In this document: one piece after another, positions 1 through 7,580 of the stretch | Layout of the letters: each line of letters begins with the position of its first letter | How positions within the stretch are numbered: position 1 is the first letter of the stretch | Translations under genes and position numbers: made by a program | IMG/VR virus record: IMGVR_UViG_3300021961_007097 | Span: 1-30,101 of that record | Strand: one strand, 5' to 3' | Length of the DNA stretch: 30,101 nucleotides | Origin: a virus | Notes under the pieces: generated by a model | The model's input: the letters and a program-made list of their open reading frames with translations, nothing else | The model's database searches: none | Told to the model about the DNA's origin: nothing

Positions 1-1066
1 CATCATTCTCGACTCGTTCGTTCATCAACTGCCGACCATCTGCTGGTTTATTGCTGACCACCAATCCCTTGCGGTGAAGGTAAGTAATAATAGTTCCTTC
101 CAAGAACTTCGAACTATAACAATAATCTTCGTATTGTACATGACCAACATGACAGATACCACGAACCAATTCAATCAACTTCATCTTCTTGTCGATTTCT
201 ACGATGATACGAACATCTCGCACGTTGTATTCAATAAACTTATCTAAGTCAGTTCTGAAAAGTTCATCCAATGATCCGTCGTATTCAATCTTACCCATAT
301 CAACCTCAATACGACCAATTGTATCAAGACGATAATTCTGCTGTTGTCCGTAGGTAAACTTCTTGTAAAGGTCAAGATAATCAAGGGATGACACACCCGC
401 AATCATCCACTTCTTACGGAACTTGGAATACTTCAATTTTCCGATTGGAGACAACTTCTTTGCAATTCCACTTCCACACTGTTGCTTCAATCTATTGTAA
501 AGGTAGGGTACATCGAAATAATCGCTATTCCATCCCGTGATGATGGTGGGACCGATAGCTTCATAGACATCAATAAACTTGTAAAGGAGGTCTACTTCAT
601 CTTTAAAGAAGAAAGTATTAGTATCATTCTTTACAAAATCTTCCCGCGTTCCTGATTTATCGAGCACAAGGACATTGTATTCTTTCGTGATATTATCATA
701 CAGAGTGATAGCGGTGACTTCGTTGTTTGGATTCTCAATATTCGGAATACCATTTTCCATCGACACTTCAATGTCAAAGAAAATTATCTTATGTCCAACC
801 GATGGATTGTCCTCTTCTAGATATAAATCGGTTAATACACGGGTTTCACGAGGGATATCACTCTCAAATAGTGTAGGATCATCCCACTTATACATCTTTG
901 TTCGGCTAACACGAACACCAGTCATACTTAACTTTGATCCGTTGCGATCAGCTTTGTATGCGTAATCGAACTGTGAAAACGGCAAAGTGGTATAGCCCTC
1001 TTGGTCATCCCAAAGATGCACTATACCACGCCCTTCACCATCTTCAATAAAAATATTTTGATACAT
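1..1066 (-). CDS. 43: DNA polymerase, family B, gp43-like (N-terminal part, runs off window)
   Basis: Replicative DNA polymerase of the T4 gp43 type; only about the first 355 codons are inside the window and the 3' end is cut by the edge. The part seen holds the N-terminal domain and the 3'-5' proofreading exonuclease. Exo I is FFDIE with D and E at about residues 98 and 100. Exo II is GWNSDYFDVPYL at about residues 170-185, and Exo III is EYNVRDVRI near 275, so all the acidic metal ligands are present. The polymerase palm motifs would lie outside the window. The ATG at 1066 is preceded by GGAGAA, a good ribosome binding site. It is the last gene of the visible minus-strand run, 38 bases after the DUF2061 gene. 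The identification is firm from the exonuclease motifs. Confidence 0.95.
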   Translation of the reverse strand, partial: MYQNIFIEDGEGRGIVHLWDDQEGYTTLPFSQFDYAYKADRNGSKLSMTGVRVSRTKMYKWDDPTLFESDIPRETRVLTDLYLEEDNPSVGHKIIFFDIEVSMENGIPNIENPNNEVTAITLYDNITKEYNVLVLDKSGTREDFVKNDTNTFFFKDEVDLLYKFIDVYEAIGPTIITGWNSDYFDVPYLYNRLKQQCGSGIAKKLSPIGKLKYSKFRKKWMIAGVSSLDYLDLYKKFTYGQQQNYRLDTIGRIEVDMGKIEYDGSLDELFRTDLDKFIEYNVRDVRIIVEIDKKMKLIELVRGICHVGHVQYEDYCYSSKFLEGTIITYLHRKGLVVSNKPADGRQLMNERVEND

Positions 1067-1104
1067 TAAAGAGTTCTCCAATAATAGTCTCTTCCAATAT
1101 ACCT

Positions 1105-1320
1105 TTAATCAGCGTCGTTGTCAACTCCAAATTTAATAAACTTGTACCAAACTCGTTCGTGGAAATAATATAATATCATCTTAGTCATAACTTCTATACC
1201 ACCAATAGATAACCCAAGTTTCCAATTACCTGTTAGTAAACCAGCAACTACCATTGTATCAATACTACCAACTATACGCCAACTGATGGCTTTTGCTACA
1301 TGTCTTTTTGGATGGATCAT
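1105..1320 (-). CDS. DUF2061 small membrane protein
   Basis: A 71-residue protein matching the DUF2061 family pattern: K-x-x-S-W-R-x-x-G near the N-terminus, a D-T pair, a G-G-x-E-V-x-T-K stretch, and Y-Y-x-H-E-R-x-W near the C-terminus. Two short hydrophobic segments (about residues 17-32 and 36-50) suggest a two-pass inner-membrane protein. I chose the ATG at 1320 because it overlaps the TAA of the upstream sulfotransferase-like gene by one base (TAATG) and has AAGGA about ten bases before it. A longer frame upstream begins only with TTG. The family's function is unknown. Its position at the end of a sulfate-activation cassette is the only hint of a role, for example in transport or membrane delivery of a sulfated product (inference). 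Confidence 0.85.
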   Translation of the reverse strand: MIHPKRHVAKAISWRIVGSIDTMVVAGLLTGNWKLGLSIGGIEVMTKMILYYFHERVWYKFIKFGVDNDAD

Positions 1321-2090
1321 TATAGTATATCCTTGTATATAGAACAATATTTGTTCCAATGTTTGTTAAACTCATCAAGATTTTCGATTTTTGCATCGAA
1401 ATTTGTGTCTTTTGTTTTTTGTATTAATCTTGAATAATTCACTAATTCTGGTAGATCTAATTCACTTAACAATTTCGCAGGATTATCCATATAATCCTCA
1501 ATGTATAGTGTATAATCTGTTATTTGTTTTGCTCTGTGTAATTTACACAACCAATCAAACCAGATAATAAACATATCTTCCGTAACATATATGTTGCGCA
1601 TACGCTTTCTGTTTTGATATATTTTGTCTGGATTTCCATGAAATGTTTGTGATTGAGTTGCGACAATAAAACTTAGAAATTGTTGTCTTATATCCCGTCT
1701 TGCCAATGTTATCGTTGTATATTTAGGATCATTTACAAATCTATTAAGTGTATTATAATTTTTACCAACTTTAATACTTACTATAGGTGTTGGTGACATT
1801 TTGGATACATGATAATATAAAGTATCTGAATACCAATAATTTTCAGGTAACAAAGACTGTTCCAGATTATCTCTAGTTCTTATGCTTTGTTTTGCTGTAA
1901 CATACATTTTATCTGAATACTGTTGTTCTTCAAACATTTCAGAAACACTTTTAAATATGTGTGCATTATTCGTACCAAGTAAAACATCTGCGCACTCTTT
2001 ATATTCCGGATATTTTATACTTACACTTTCTAATATCCACGAATAGATAGCTATGCTACTTGCCCTCGGTAAACTAAACAAACAATACAC
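1320..2090 (-). CDS. sulfotransferase-like protein
   Basis: A 256-residue protein with features of PAPS-dependent sulfotransferases. At residues 6-12 it has SLPRASS, which resembles the 5'-phosphosulfate-binding loop. At about residues 131-141 it has RRDIRQQFLSF, which resembles the 3'-phosphate-binding R-x-D/P-x-x-x-x-S-x motif. Such enzymes move sulfate from PAPS to a hydroxyl or amine of a sugar, lipid or peptide. The acceptor cannot be told from the sequence. The start is a GTG at 2090 that overlaps the TAG of the upstream nucleotidyltransferase gene by one base (TAGTG). This keeps the loop motif at the very N-terminus, as usual in the family. Being next to an APS kinase strongly supports the assignment; the fold call itself rests on motifs only. 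Confidence 0.7.
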   Translation of the reverse strand: MYCLFSLPRASSIAIYSWILESVSIKYPEYKECADVLLGTNNAHIFKSVSEMFEEQQYSDKMYVTAKQSIRTRDNLEQSLLPENYWYSDTLYYHVSKMSPTPIVSIKVGKNYNTLNRFVNDPKYTTITLARRDIRQQFLSFIVATQSQTFHGNPDKIYQNRKRMRNIYVTEDMFIIWFDWLCKLHRAKQITDYTLYIEDYMDNPAKLLSELDLPELVNYSRLIQKTKDTNFDAKIENLDEFNKHWNKYCSIYKDIL

Positions 2091-2446
2091 TAGATTCCCA
2101 ATTCTTTACGAATTTGCGTTGCACTAATTGCTTCGATTTCATCGTCTAGCTTTATTTGCTCAACTTTATATCCCACATCACGACCATAATAAACACCCGT
2201 GATATTTGGTAAAATTACAATTTGATACTTACCTTCGAAATCCTTAGATAAGTCGTCATTAATTCTAAGTGCTACTGTTTCCACATCTAATGGATCTTTT
2301 TCACTGGTTCCTTGTGTGTCACGGATACAGATACATACTTGTCCTTCTTTTGCCAATATCTTTTCAAATAAAGTACGATGCCCCTTGTGCCACGGTTGAA
2401 ACCGCCCAATCATCAATCCTGTGGGTGCTTTTGAATTAATTCGCAT
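2090..2446 (-). CDS. HxGH-type nucleotidyltransferase (cytidylyltransferase-like fold)
   Basis: A 118-residue protein of the HxGH nucleotidyltransferase superfamily, which transfers a nucleotidyl group to a phosphate-bearing substrate. The sequence shows GRFQPWHKGH near residues 14-23 (the HxGH catalytic motif) and ISATQIRKEL at the C-terminus (the ISxTxIR motif), so the minimal domain is complete. The ATG at 2446 is preferred: GGAGG lies ten bases upstream, and it leaves room for the first beta strand before GRFQP. A second ATG at 2413 makes a one-base TGATG overlap with the APS kinase gene but would trim that strand. ATP sulfurylase belongs to the same superfamily, so a sulfate-activating role is conceivable here. 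The protein is far shorter than known ATP sulfurylases, and the substrate is unknown. Confidence 0.8.
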   Translation of the reverse strand: MRINSKAPTGLMIGRFQPWHKGHRTLFEKILAKEGQVCICIRDTQGTSEKDPLDVETVALRINDDLSKDFEGKYQIVILPNITGVYYGRDVGYKVEQIKLDDEIEAISATQIRKELGI

Positions 2447-2850
2447 AACCGTGCTGCCTCCTCTTGTACTGGATTAAATTCTGTAATTCGTAAATTATAT
2501 TCATTATCTGTGGGAACTCGCCATGCTTTGTTAGTATCCTCAAAGCGTCCCTCTTCTATAGTATCCATCCAGACTGCGAACTGTGGTTCATATATTGCAC
2601 GAAGTTCACTCGTTGGTGCAACGAAATCTGCAACCACATACTGTACATTTTTGTTTTGTAGTAAATCATCCGACATTGTTCGCATTCGTAATGCTTGTCG
2701 TGCTCGTCCCGCAGGACTAAAATCCCAATCATCGAACGCCTTTCGTACCGTATCAGCGTTTAAGTGCGCAGCATTGGGAAGTGACTTCATCAATTCTTCT
2801 GCCAAAGTAGTTTTACCTGATCCAGGTAAACCAAACAATAATATTCTCAT
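2413..2850 (-). CDS. cysC: adenylylsulfate (APS) kinase-like protein, CysC-type
   Basis: A 145-residue P-loop kinase resembling APS kinase, which phosphorylates adenylylsulfate to PAPS, the universal sulfate donor. The Walker A motif GLPGSGKTT is at residues 7-15. It is followed by HLNADTVR, matching the family's L-D/N-x-D-x-V-R element, and by an R-x-R-x-x-x-R-x-R stretch in the position of the family's FSxxxR-R region. The length is somewhat below the usual 170-200 residues. The start ATG at 2850 overlaps the stop of the endonuclease gene as ATGA, and the 3' end overlaps the nucleotidyltransferase by 34 bases, so the cassette is translationally coupled. Other P-loop nucleotide kinases are possible, but the sulfotransferase-like neighbour favours APS kinase. 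Confidence 0.75.
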   Translation of the reverse strand: MRILLFGLPGSGKTTLAEELMKSLPNAAHLNADTVRKAFDDWDFSPAGRARQALRMRTMSDDLLQNKNVQYVVADFVAPTSELRAIYEPQFAVWMDTIEEGRFEDTNKAWRVPTDNEYNLRITEFNPVQEEAARLCELIQKHPQD

Positions 2851-3230
2851 AACCTTTCATCCAATTTAATATATCGTTTAATTTTTGATTTTATAATTTT
2901 TGGGTTTTTTCGTATATCACTTTCCCATAAACATAAAAATTTATAACCCATTTCTTCAAACTTCTTTTTTCTTTCCATATCCCGTTGCCAGATTTCTTCT
3001 GCGGTTTTGCGTTTACCTTTATTAAAATACGAAGAAGTATATTGTTGTGGATTACAATGCCAAAAATCACCATAACACTCAACAATATACTTATCATCTA
3101 CTAAGAAATCTACTGTATATTTGTCTACTGATACTTGTTCCTTAAATGGAAGATTTAACCTAGACAATATAGATGATACGGTTTGTTCTATTTTATTTGT
3201 TGCTGGTTTTTGATTTTTATTAGAACTCAT
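2847..3230 (-). CDS. Vsr/DUF559-type endonuclease (possible free-standing homing endonuclease)
   Basis: A 127-residue protein with the very-short-patch-repair endonuclease fold signature. VDFLVDDKYIVECYGDFWHC (from about residue 41) carries the catalytic Asp and the FWH histidine. W-x-R-D-x-x-R follows, then a long helix and GYKFLCLWESDI, as in Vsr and the EDxHD homing endonucleases. It probably nicks or cuts DNA at a specific site. No intron or split gene is visible around it, so it may be a free-standing mobile endonuclease sitting between iscA and the APS kinase gene. The ATG at 3230 was chosen; a longer frame to 3239 would need a TTG start. No strong ribosome binding site is seen. Its stop overlaps the APS kinase start by four bases. 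Confidence 0.8.
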   Translation of the reverse strand: MSSNKNQKPATNKIEQTVSSILSRLNLPFKEQVSVDKYTVDFLVDDKYIVECYGDFWHCNPQQYTSSYFNKGKRKTAEEIWQRDMERKKKFEEMGYKFLCLWESDIRKNPKIIKSKIKRYIKLDERL

Positions 3231-3242
3231 GTATATCAAAAA

Positions 3243-3593
3243 TCACGCTGTAAAACTACTTCCACATCCACACTTTGCTGTTGCATTGGGATTCTTAAAT
3301 GTAAATCCAGAACTTTGCATTGTTCTTTCAAAATGTATTAGTGTACCTTTTAAATACATAGATGAAAACGGGTCTATAACTAGCTTAACACCATTAGACT
3401 GTTCCAATACTATATCATCTTCCTCTGCATGATCCGTTATACTAAAATCATATTTAAATCCAGAACATCCACCAGGAGATACAGCCAATCTAAAATGTTC
3501 CATCTTATCTTCATCTGCATAATGTCGCATTTCACTCAATGCAGATTTTGTAATTGTAATTTCTAAATCAATTTCCTGTTGAACCGAATCCAT
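3243..3593 (-). CDS. iscA: IscA/ErpA/HesB-type Fe-S cluster carrier
   Basis: A 116-residue A-type carrier protein that holds and delivers iron-sulfur clusters to apo-enzymes. The three conserved cysteines are visible: one in PGGCSGF and two in the C-terminal CGCGSSF motif, with the usual spacing. The start is placed at ATG 3593 because AAGGGGG lies just ahead of it. In-frame ATGs further upstream (up to 3629) lie deeper inside the dUTPase gene and lack as good a site. The chosen start overlaps the dUTPase 3' end by 26 bases. In this phage the likely clients include the radical SAM enzyme encoded at 26806-28107, though this is inference. The family assignment is secure. Confidence 0.92.
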   Translation of the reverse strand: MDSVQQEIDLEITITKSALSEMRHYADEDKMEHFRLAVSPGGCSGFKYDFSITDHAEEDDIVLEQSNGVKLVIDPFSSMYLKGTLIHFERTMQSSGFTFKNPNATAKCGCGSSFTA

Positions 3594-3987
3594 TGTTCCC
3601 CCTTCCATCGTTTGATATAGTTTCATCAACTTCTTCCACTGTAAAATTTACGGTAGGGATAAGAATCATTTGAGCAATCTTATCACCTATATAAATAGTT
3701 TGGAAGCTTTCTGTGGAATTATATAAAGCTACTTTTATTTCACCAGTATATCCATTGTCAATAACTCCTGCCACTGTAAATAATTGTCGTTTTGTGGCAA
3801 TGGAGGAACGATCACGAATAAGTCCACCGTATCCTTCTGGGAATTGTACAGAAATTCCAGTTGAAATAAGTTTGGTTTCACCGGAGTGTAAAGTAATTTG
3901 ATCAGACGAATACAAATCATACCCCAAATCACCAGCATGTGCTTTGGATGGGAGTATTGCATGTTCAACTAATCGTTTAACTTTCAT
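3568..3987 (-). CDS. dut: dUTP diphosphatase (dUTPase)
   Basis: A trimeric-type dUTPase of 139 residues, which hydrolyses dUTP to dUMP and PPi. This keeps uracil out of DNA and feeds thymidylate synthesis. All five family motifs are present in order: GDLGYDLYS, RDRSS (the first position differs from the common G/P), GVIDNGYTGEIKVALYN with the substrate-discriminating Tyr, GDKIAQM, and the flexible C-terminal R-G-x-x-G-F-G-S-T-G arm. The length is typical. The start ATG at 3987 overlaps the thioredoxin stop as ATGA, and the 3' end overlaps iscA. It sits in a nucleotide-supply operon with thioredoxin and ribonucleotide reductase. Confidence 0.95.
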   Translation of the reverse strand: MKVKRLVEHAILPSKAHAGDLGYDLYSSDQITLHSGETKLISTGISVQFPEGYGGLIRDRSSIATKRQLFTVAGVIDNGYTGEIKVALYNSTESFQTIYIGDKIAQMILIPTVNFTVEEVDETISNDGRGNNGFGSTGN

Positions 3988-4253
3988 ACTTCTGTAACCT
4001 CAGATATAGCACTTAAATATGAATTCTTTGAATTCGCACCAACCAAACTAATCATCTTGTCATTATCACTATTGTGAATCAGCACAGTTGGTACTGATCG
4101 TACACCATTTTCCGATGCAACTTCTGGTTGTTCATCTACATCAATAGTTTCAAATGTAATATCGGGCATATCAATTTCCATTTGTTTAAACATGGGTGAT
4201 AACATCCGACATGGTGCACACCACGGTGCGGTAAATCTAGTAACAGTAATCAT
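3984..4253 (-). CDS. thioredoxin-like protein
   Basis: A minimal 89-residue thioredoxin-fold protein with the redox-active motif W-C-A-P-C at residues 11-15 and a cis-proline loop S-V-P-T further on. It is shorter than the usual 105-residue thioredoxin, as is common for phage versions. The gene overlaps both neighbours by four bases: its ATGA joins the stop of the ribonucleotide reductase gene, and its own stop joins the dUTPase start. Translation is therefore coupled to the reductase, and the obvious role is to re-reduce the C-terminal cysteine pair of that enzyme during dNTP synthesis. The family is certain; the specific partner is inferred from context. Confidence 0.93.
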   Translation of the reverse strand: MITVTRFTAPWCAPCRMLSPMFKQMEIDMPDITFETIDVDEQPEVASENGVRSVPTVLIHNSDNDKMISLVGANSKNSYLSAISEVTEV

Positions 4254-6100
4254 ATAATCTCACATGCTCCTGCTGCACACGCAGCCTCACCTTGTAAATT
4301 GGTATCATCAACTAATTCAACTACATCGTCTAGATTAATACTATGTAAATTACTAATTAACTCATTATATTTTTCTTCTGTAATATCTTCGAACGGTGCC
4401 TGAATATACGATCCCCCATCATATGGGAGTACACTCAATGCGGTAAAGTTATCACGATTGTCCCACATCCAATTTCCTACTTCTTCCCATTCACCATCCT
4501 TAATAGACACGGTGACAGACACATTGTTCTTATTTGCTCCCTTACGGTGTCCTGTCTTTACCCATTCCTTCCATACCTTACTAGTACGATTAAGGAGATC
4601 AAGTGCAGATTCTTGACGAGTAATTGCTCCAGCCGGTGCTTTTTGTGGAACAGAGATAACCGCCTGTAGATGTGGCTTGAAGTATTCATCTTCCAATAGT
4701 TCTGGGTGATTAATATTCAAATATGTGTAAATACTTTCATTCTTACCCACACGAACACGACGAATGTAATAATCGTTGTGCCACGCGTGAATACCACTGG
4801 ATGTACCCAATACTAACGACGAAGTACCCTCAGGTTTTACCGTGGTTGTTCTCGCTGCTGGGTTCGTACCAATTAAAGTAGCCACTCGTTGGTTTTCTTC
4901 CTTCACGATGTTGGACGCTTCTTTCAAGTTCAAATTCAGTACTGGACCTGATGCGATACCAGTCATACTGACTCCAATCAACGCTTCCTTTTCGGTTGTC
5001 TTTTTCCATATATCTCTTAAGTAATGAAAGTTTGTGTATGATGCTTGTAGTGATCCAATGAATGCTGCTGCTTTTGCCCGTGCATTCAAATCATCTTGAT
5101 CTACTACATCACCTGCGTTGATAGTAGTCAGGTTACAGAACTGAAAGGGACGGAGAGAAATTTCTGCGCACGGGTTCATACCCCAATCCTTATCGTTTGT
5201 AAAGAAAAATCCAGGTTCACCAGAACCAGACATTTCAATCTTCTTCCACAAATCAAAGAATGTTTCTGCTTCAACCTTTGAACGAACAATCACCGCACTA
5301 TTGTTTGCACGACCACGTTGCGCGTTTTGCTCCCACCAGTTTCCAAACTTACATGTGAGCATATCATCGTCATCAATGTCGAACAAACTAATCATAGCGG
5401 AACGACGAATTCCACCAGCAAGTACAGCGTCAGCAATGTAGCATAGAATATCGTGGACTTCAATCGTGGTGAGTTTTTCACCATTCTGCTTGCGATCAAG
5501 AATTTTCTGAACATTATGTAAACAATCCTTGAGTGGTTCTGGTCCAGGTGCTTTACCACCACTCGTAAGTAACATTGCACCCTTTGGTCGTACATCACTA
5601 AAATCATACACTGGCAACGCTTTACCTTTCATATAGGCAGTTACTAATACCTTCACGGCATCTGCCCATCCCTCAATACTATCACCAACAAGATAACGAC
5701 GAGACTTCGTTGGCTTATTAATCTCAGGTAAGTTTTCTACATGATGCCTTTGAACGGAGTATCCAACACCTGTGCCTGACAAGAGCAGGAACATGACTTC
5801 TGAGAACGCGTCAATGTGGTCAATAGGTAGAAAACAGCAATTATACAAACGAGCATTGTTAATGGCAATAGGTTTCCCAGCAAACTGGAGACTACGCATG
5901 GAAGGAAGTATTTTCTTATCGTAAACAAATTGATACGCATTTTCTATTTCATATTTTAATTGTGGAAATTTTTCCAGATGCATTTCTTTATTTCTATCAA
6001 CTAATTCTTTCCAATTTTCTCTTCTTTGTAACTTTTCATTATATTTAGCATACTTCATAAAAACTGTAATATCACTCAAAATATTTGCTTCCAACTGCAT
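4250..6100 (-). CDS. nrdJ: class II (adenosylcobalamin-dependent) ribonucleotide reductase
   Basis: A 616-residue single-chain ribonucleotide reductase that makes deoxyribonucleotides with a B12-derived radical. The radical-site motif NPCAEISL holds the N-x-C-x-E triad. Other signatures are LLSGTGVGYSVQ, GGIRRSAM and NCCFLP, the last around the first redox cysteine. The C-terminus ends ACAAGACEII, giving a cysteine pair for reduction by thioredoxin. No NrdB-type subunit or class III activase is encoded nearby, and the size fits the monomeric class II enzymes known from marine phages. The ATG at 6100 has GGAG seven bases upstream. It is the first gene after a 76-base gap and leads the nucleotide-metabolism operon. 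A cobalamin source in the host is implied. Confidence 0.92.
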   Translation of the reverse strand: MQLEANILSDITVFMKYAKYNEKLQRRENWKELVDRNKEMHLEKFPQLKYEIENAYQFVYDKKILPSMRSLQFAGKPIAINNARLYNCCFLPIDHIDAFSEVMFLLLSGTGVGYSVQRHHVENLPEINKPTKSRRYLVGDSIEGWADAVKVLVTAYMKGKALPVYDFSDVRPKGAMLLTSGGKAPGPEPLKDCLHNVQKILDRKQNGEKLTTIEVHDILCYIADAVLAGGIRRSAMISLFDIDDDDMLTCKFGNWWEQNAQRGRANNSAVIVRSKVEAETFFDLWKKIEMSGSGEPGFFFTNDKDWGMNPCAEISLRPFQFCNLTTINAGDVVDQDDLNARAKAAAFIGSLQASYTNFHYLRDIWKKTTEKEALIGVSMTGIASGPVLNLNLKEASNIVKEENQRVATLIGTNPAARTTTVKPEGTSSLVLGTSSGIHAWHNDYYIRRVRVGKNESIYTYLNINHPELLEDEYFKPHLQAVISVPQKAPAGAITRQESALDLLNRTSKVWKEWVKTGHRKGANKNNVSVTVSIKDGEWEEVGNWMWDNRDNFTALSVLPYDGGSYIQAPFEDITEEKYNELISNLHSINLDDVVELVDDTNLQGEAACAAGACEII

Positions 6101-6176
6101 GGTGTAACTCCAACTGTGTTAATGGTTATATGGAAAAATAAATAGTATGTTTCTGTCTGAAAAAATTATCTGTTAC
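6101..6176 (-). other. short intergenic region upstream of the RNR operon
   Basis: A 76-base gap between the helicase stop and the reductase start, one of the larger non-coding spaces in the window. On the minus strand it is T-rich, with CTATTTATT about 40 bases before the reductase ATG and the ribosome binding site GGAG close to the start. It may hold a promoter for the nucleotide operon, but I see neither a convincing -35/-10 pair nor an exact T4 late TATAAATA box, so no promoter is claimed. Confidence 0.3.
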
Positions 6177-7580
6177 TTACTCATCAAGAGATTCTAGCCC
6201 ACTCATCTCTGCTAACTTTTTTGCCAATGATTTTCGTTCATCACCAGCTTGAGTATCCATTTGTTTTTTAAGTAATATACCCTTTGATGATTTTTCATCG
6301 TAAATCTGTATCTGACCGATACTTGTATCCATAAGAACAGGAAAGGTTTGTCCGTCTGCACCAAAACGATTTTTGATGATATGGGCACGACCTGTCTTAT
6401 TGACTTTATCTTCTAGTTTACGACTCAACGAAATTACTAAGTCAGCGGTCATAATCTTACTATATGATTCTGCAATTTTATCTGCTTGGATAATATCTTC
6501 TTGAATAGAGCTACGCTGTGTTTGACTTGCAGTCCAAATAGGAATATCCAATTCACCAGCAATACCACGGAGTTCTTCGTAAATAGCACCCAACTCTTGG
6601 TATCGTGCATCCATTCGTTCAGAAGATCGTAGTAGATCTGCGTAGTCTACTAATATAATATCTGGTTTGTGTCCCAAAGCGATCAATTGTTGGGTATGTG
6701 CTAATAGAGAATGTGATGTAGCACTTTTTGCTGGGTAGTAACGAATAATCAATTTACCAGGTATTTTTTGTACTAATTCTTTGACTGTATCAATATTATC
6801 TGGAATCTTCCCAGGTTCAATACCAGTAAAAATTGTATCGTATCTGATACCTACATAATTTTCGTTTAATTCCAATGTGTAGTGTACTACCTTTTTACCT
6901 TTTCGTAAAGCATTTGCGCCGATAGTAGACAATGCCCAACTCTTACCGATACCTGACGGTGCGGCGATAACACCCAATTCACCACCAGCCAATCCACCAC
7001 CAGTAATGGCGTCAATAACATCCCATCCAGTTGGTACCGTGTCACGAGATACATGCATCAATCGTTGATCAACATCTTCAACCCAATCATGACCAATGTG
7101 TTTTGGTTGTCCACTACGGAGTGCATGATCTACCAATGTTTTGATAGAATCATATTTTCCTTCTTGTAGTAAATCTACAGATTTAATAATAGCAGATTTC
7201 AATGATTGATTTCGTGCAAAATCCAAGAATCGATCACGAACATAATCAAGATCGGTATCTTTAACTTTCACAACTACTTTTCTGAGCATTTCAACTACTC
7301 CCGCACGAAGTGTATCGTCGGTTTCGCTGGTCATTTCGATCTTGAAATATTCTAGTGTAGGTAGGGTGCGGTATTCGTTATAATAATATAGTGCTTTCTT
7401 CGCTACCCAACGTCCTGCATCACTATCAAAAAAGTACGGATTGATAACATCAAATGATTGCTCAAGAAATTCTTGAGTAGAAATAAGTGATGCTAGAACT
7501 TTTGTTTGAAACTCAATTCCATATTTGGAAAGATTATCAACATTACTGTCGTAATTCGGATTCTGCGTTATTGGAACCAT
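6177..7580 (-). CDS. 41: replicative DNA helicase, gp41/DnaB-like
   Basis: A 467-residue DnaB-family hexameric helicase that unwinds the lagging strand at the fork and recruits primase. An N-terminal helical domain (about 1-165) is followed by a RecA-type core. The core starts with TGWDVIDAITGGGL, has Walker A APSGIGKSW at 207-215, and has a Walker B-like stretch IILVDYADLL near 310, with WTASQTQRS (H3-like) and KNRFGADG (arginine finger region) later. No separate gp61-type primase is in the window. The start at 7580 lies inside the 3' end of the upstream nuclease gene (38-base overlap) with AGG about eight bases before it. Both the DnaB/gp41 family and the replication-gene context support the call. 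Confidence 0.93.
   Translation of the reverse strand: MVPITQNPNYDSNVDNLSKYGIEFQTKVLASLISTQEFLEQSFDVINPYFFDSDAGRWVAKKALYYYNEYRTLPTLEYFKIEMTSETDDTLRAGVVEMLRKVVVKVKDTDLDYVRDRFLDFARNQSLKSAIIKSVDLLQEGKYDSIKTLVDHALRSGQPKHIGHDWVEDVDQRLMHVSRDTVPTGWDVIDAITGGGLAGGELGVIAAPSGIGKSWALSTIGANALRKGKKVVHYTLELNENYVGIRYDTIFTGIEPGKIPDNIDTVKELVQKIPGKLIIRYYPAKSATSHSLLAHTQQLIALGHKPDIILVDYADLLRSSERMDARYQELGAIYEELRGIAGELDIPIWTASQTQRSSIQEDIIQADKIAESYSKIMTADLVISLSRKLEDKVNKTGRAHIIKNRFGADGQTFPVLMDTSIGQIQIYDEKSSKGILLKKQMDTQAGDERKSLAKKLAEMSGLESLDE

Noticed and set aside
675-965. Plus-strand open frame opposite the polymerase gene
   Set aside because: It is the antisense shadow of the polymerase exonuclease domain; the same holds for the other plus-strand frames, none of which shows family motifs or a sensible ribosome binding site.
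2413-2413. ATG at 2413 as start of the nucleotidyltransferase
   Set aside because: The TGATG overlap is attractive, but this start would remove the first beta strand before the HxGH motif; the ATG at 2446 with GGAGG is better.
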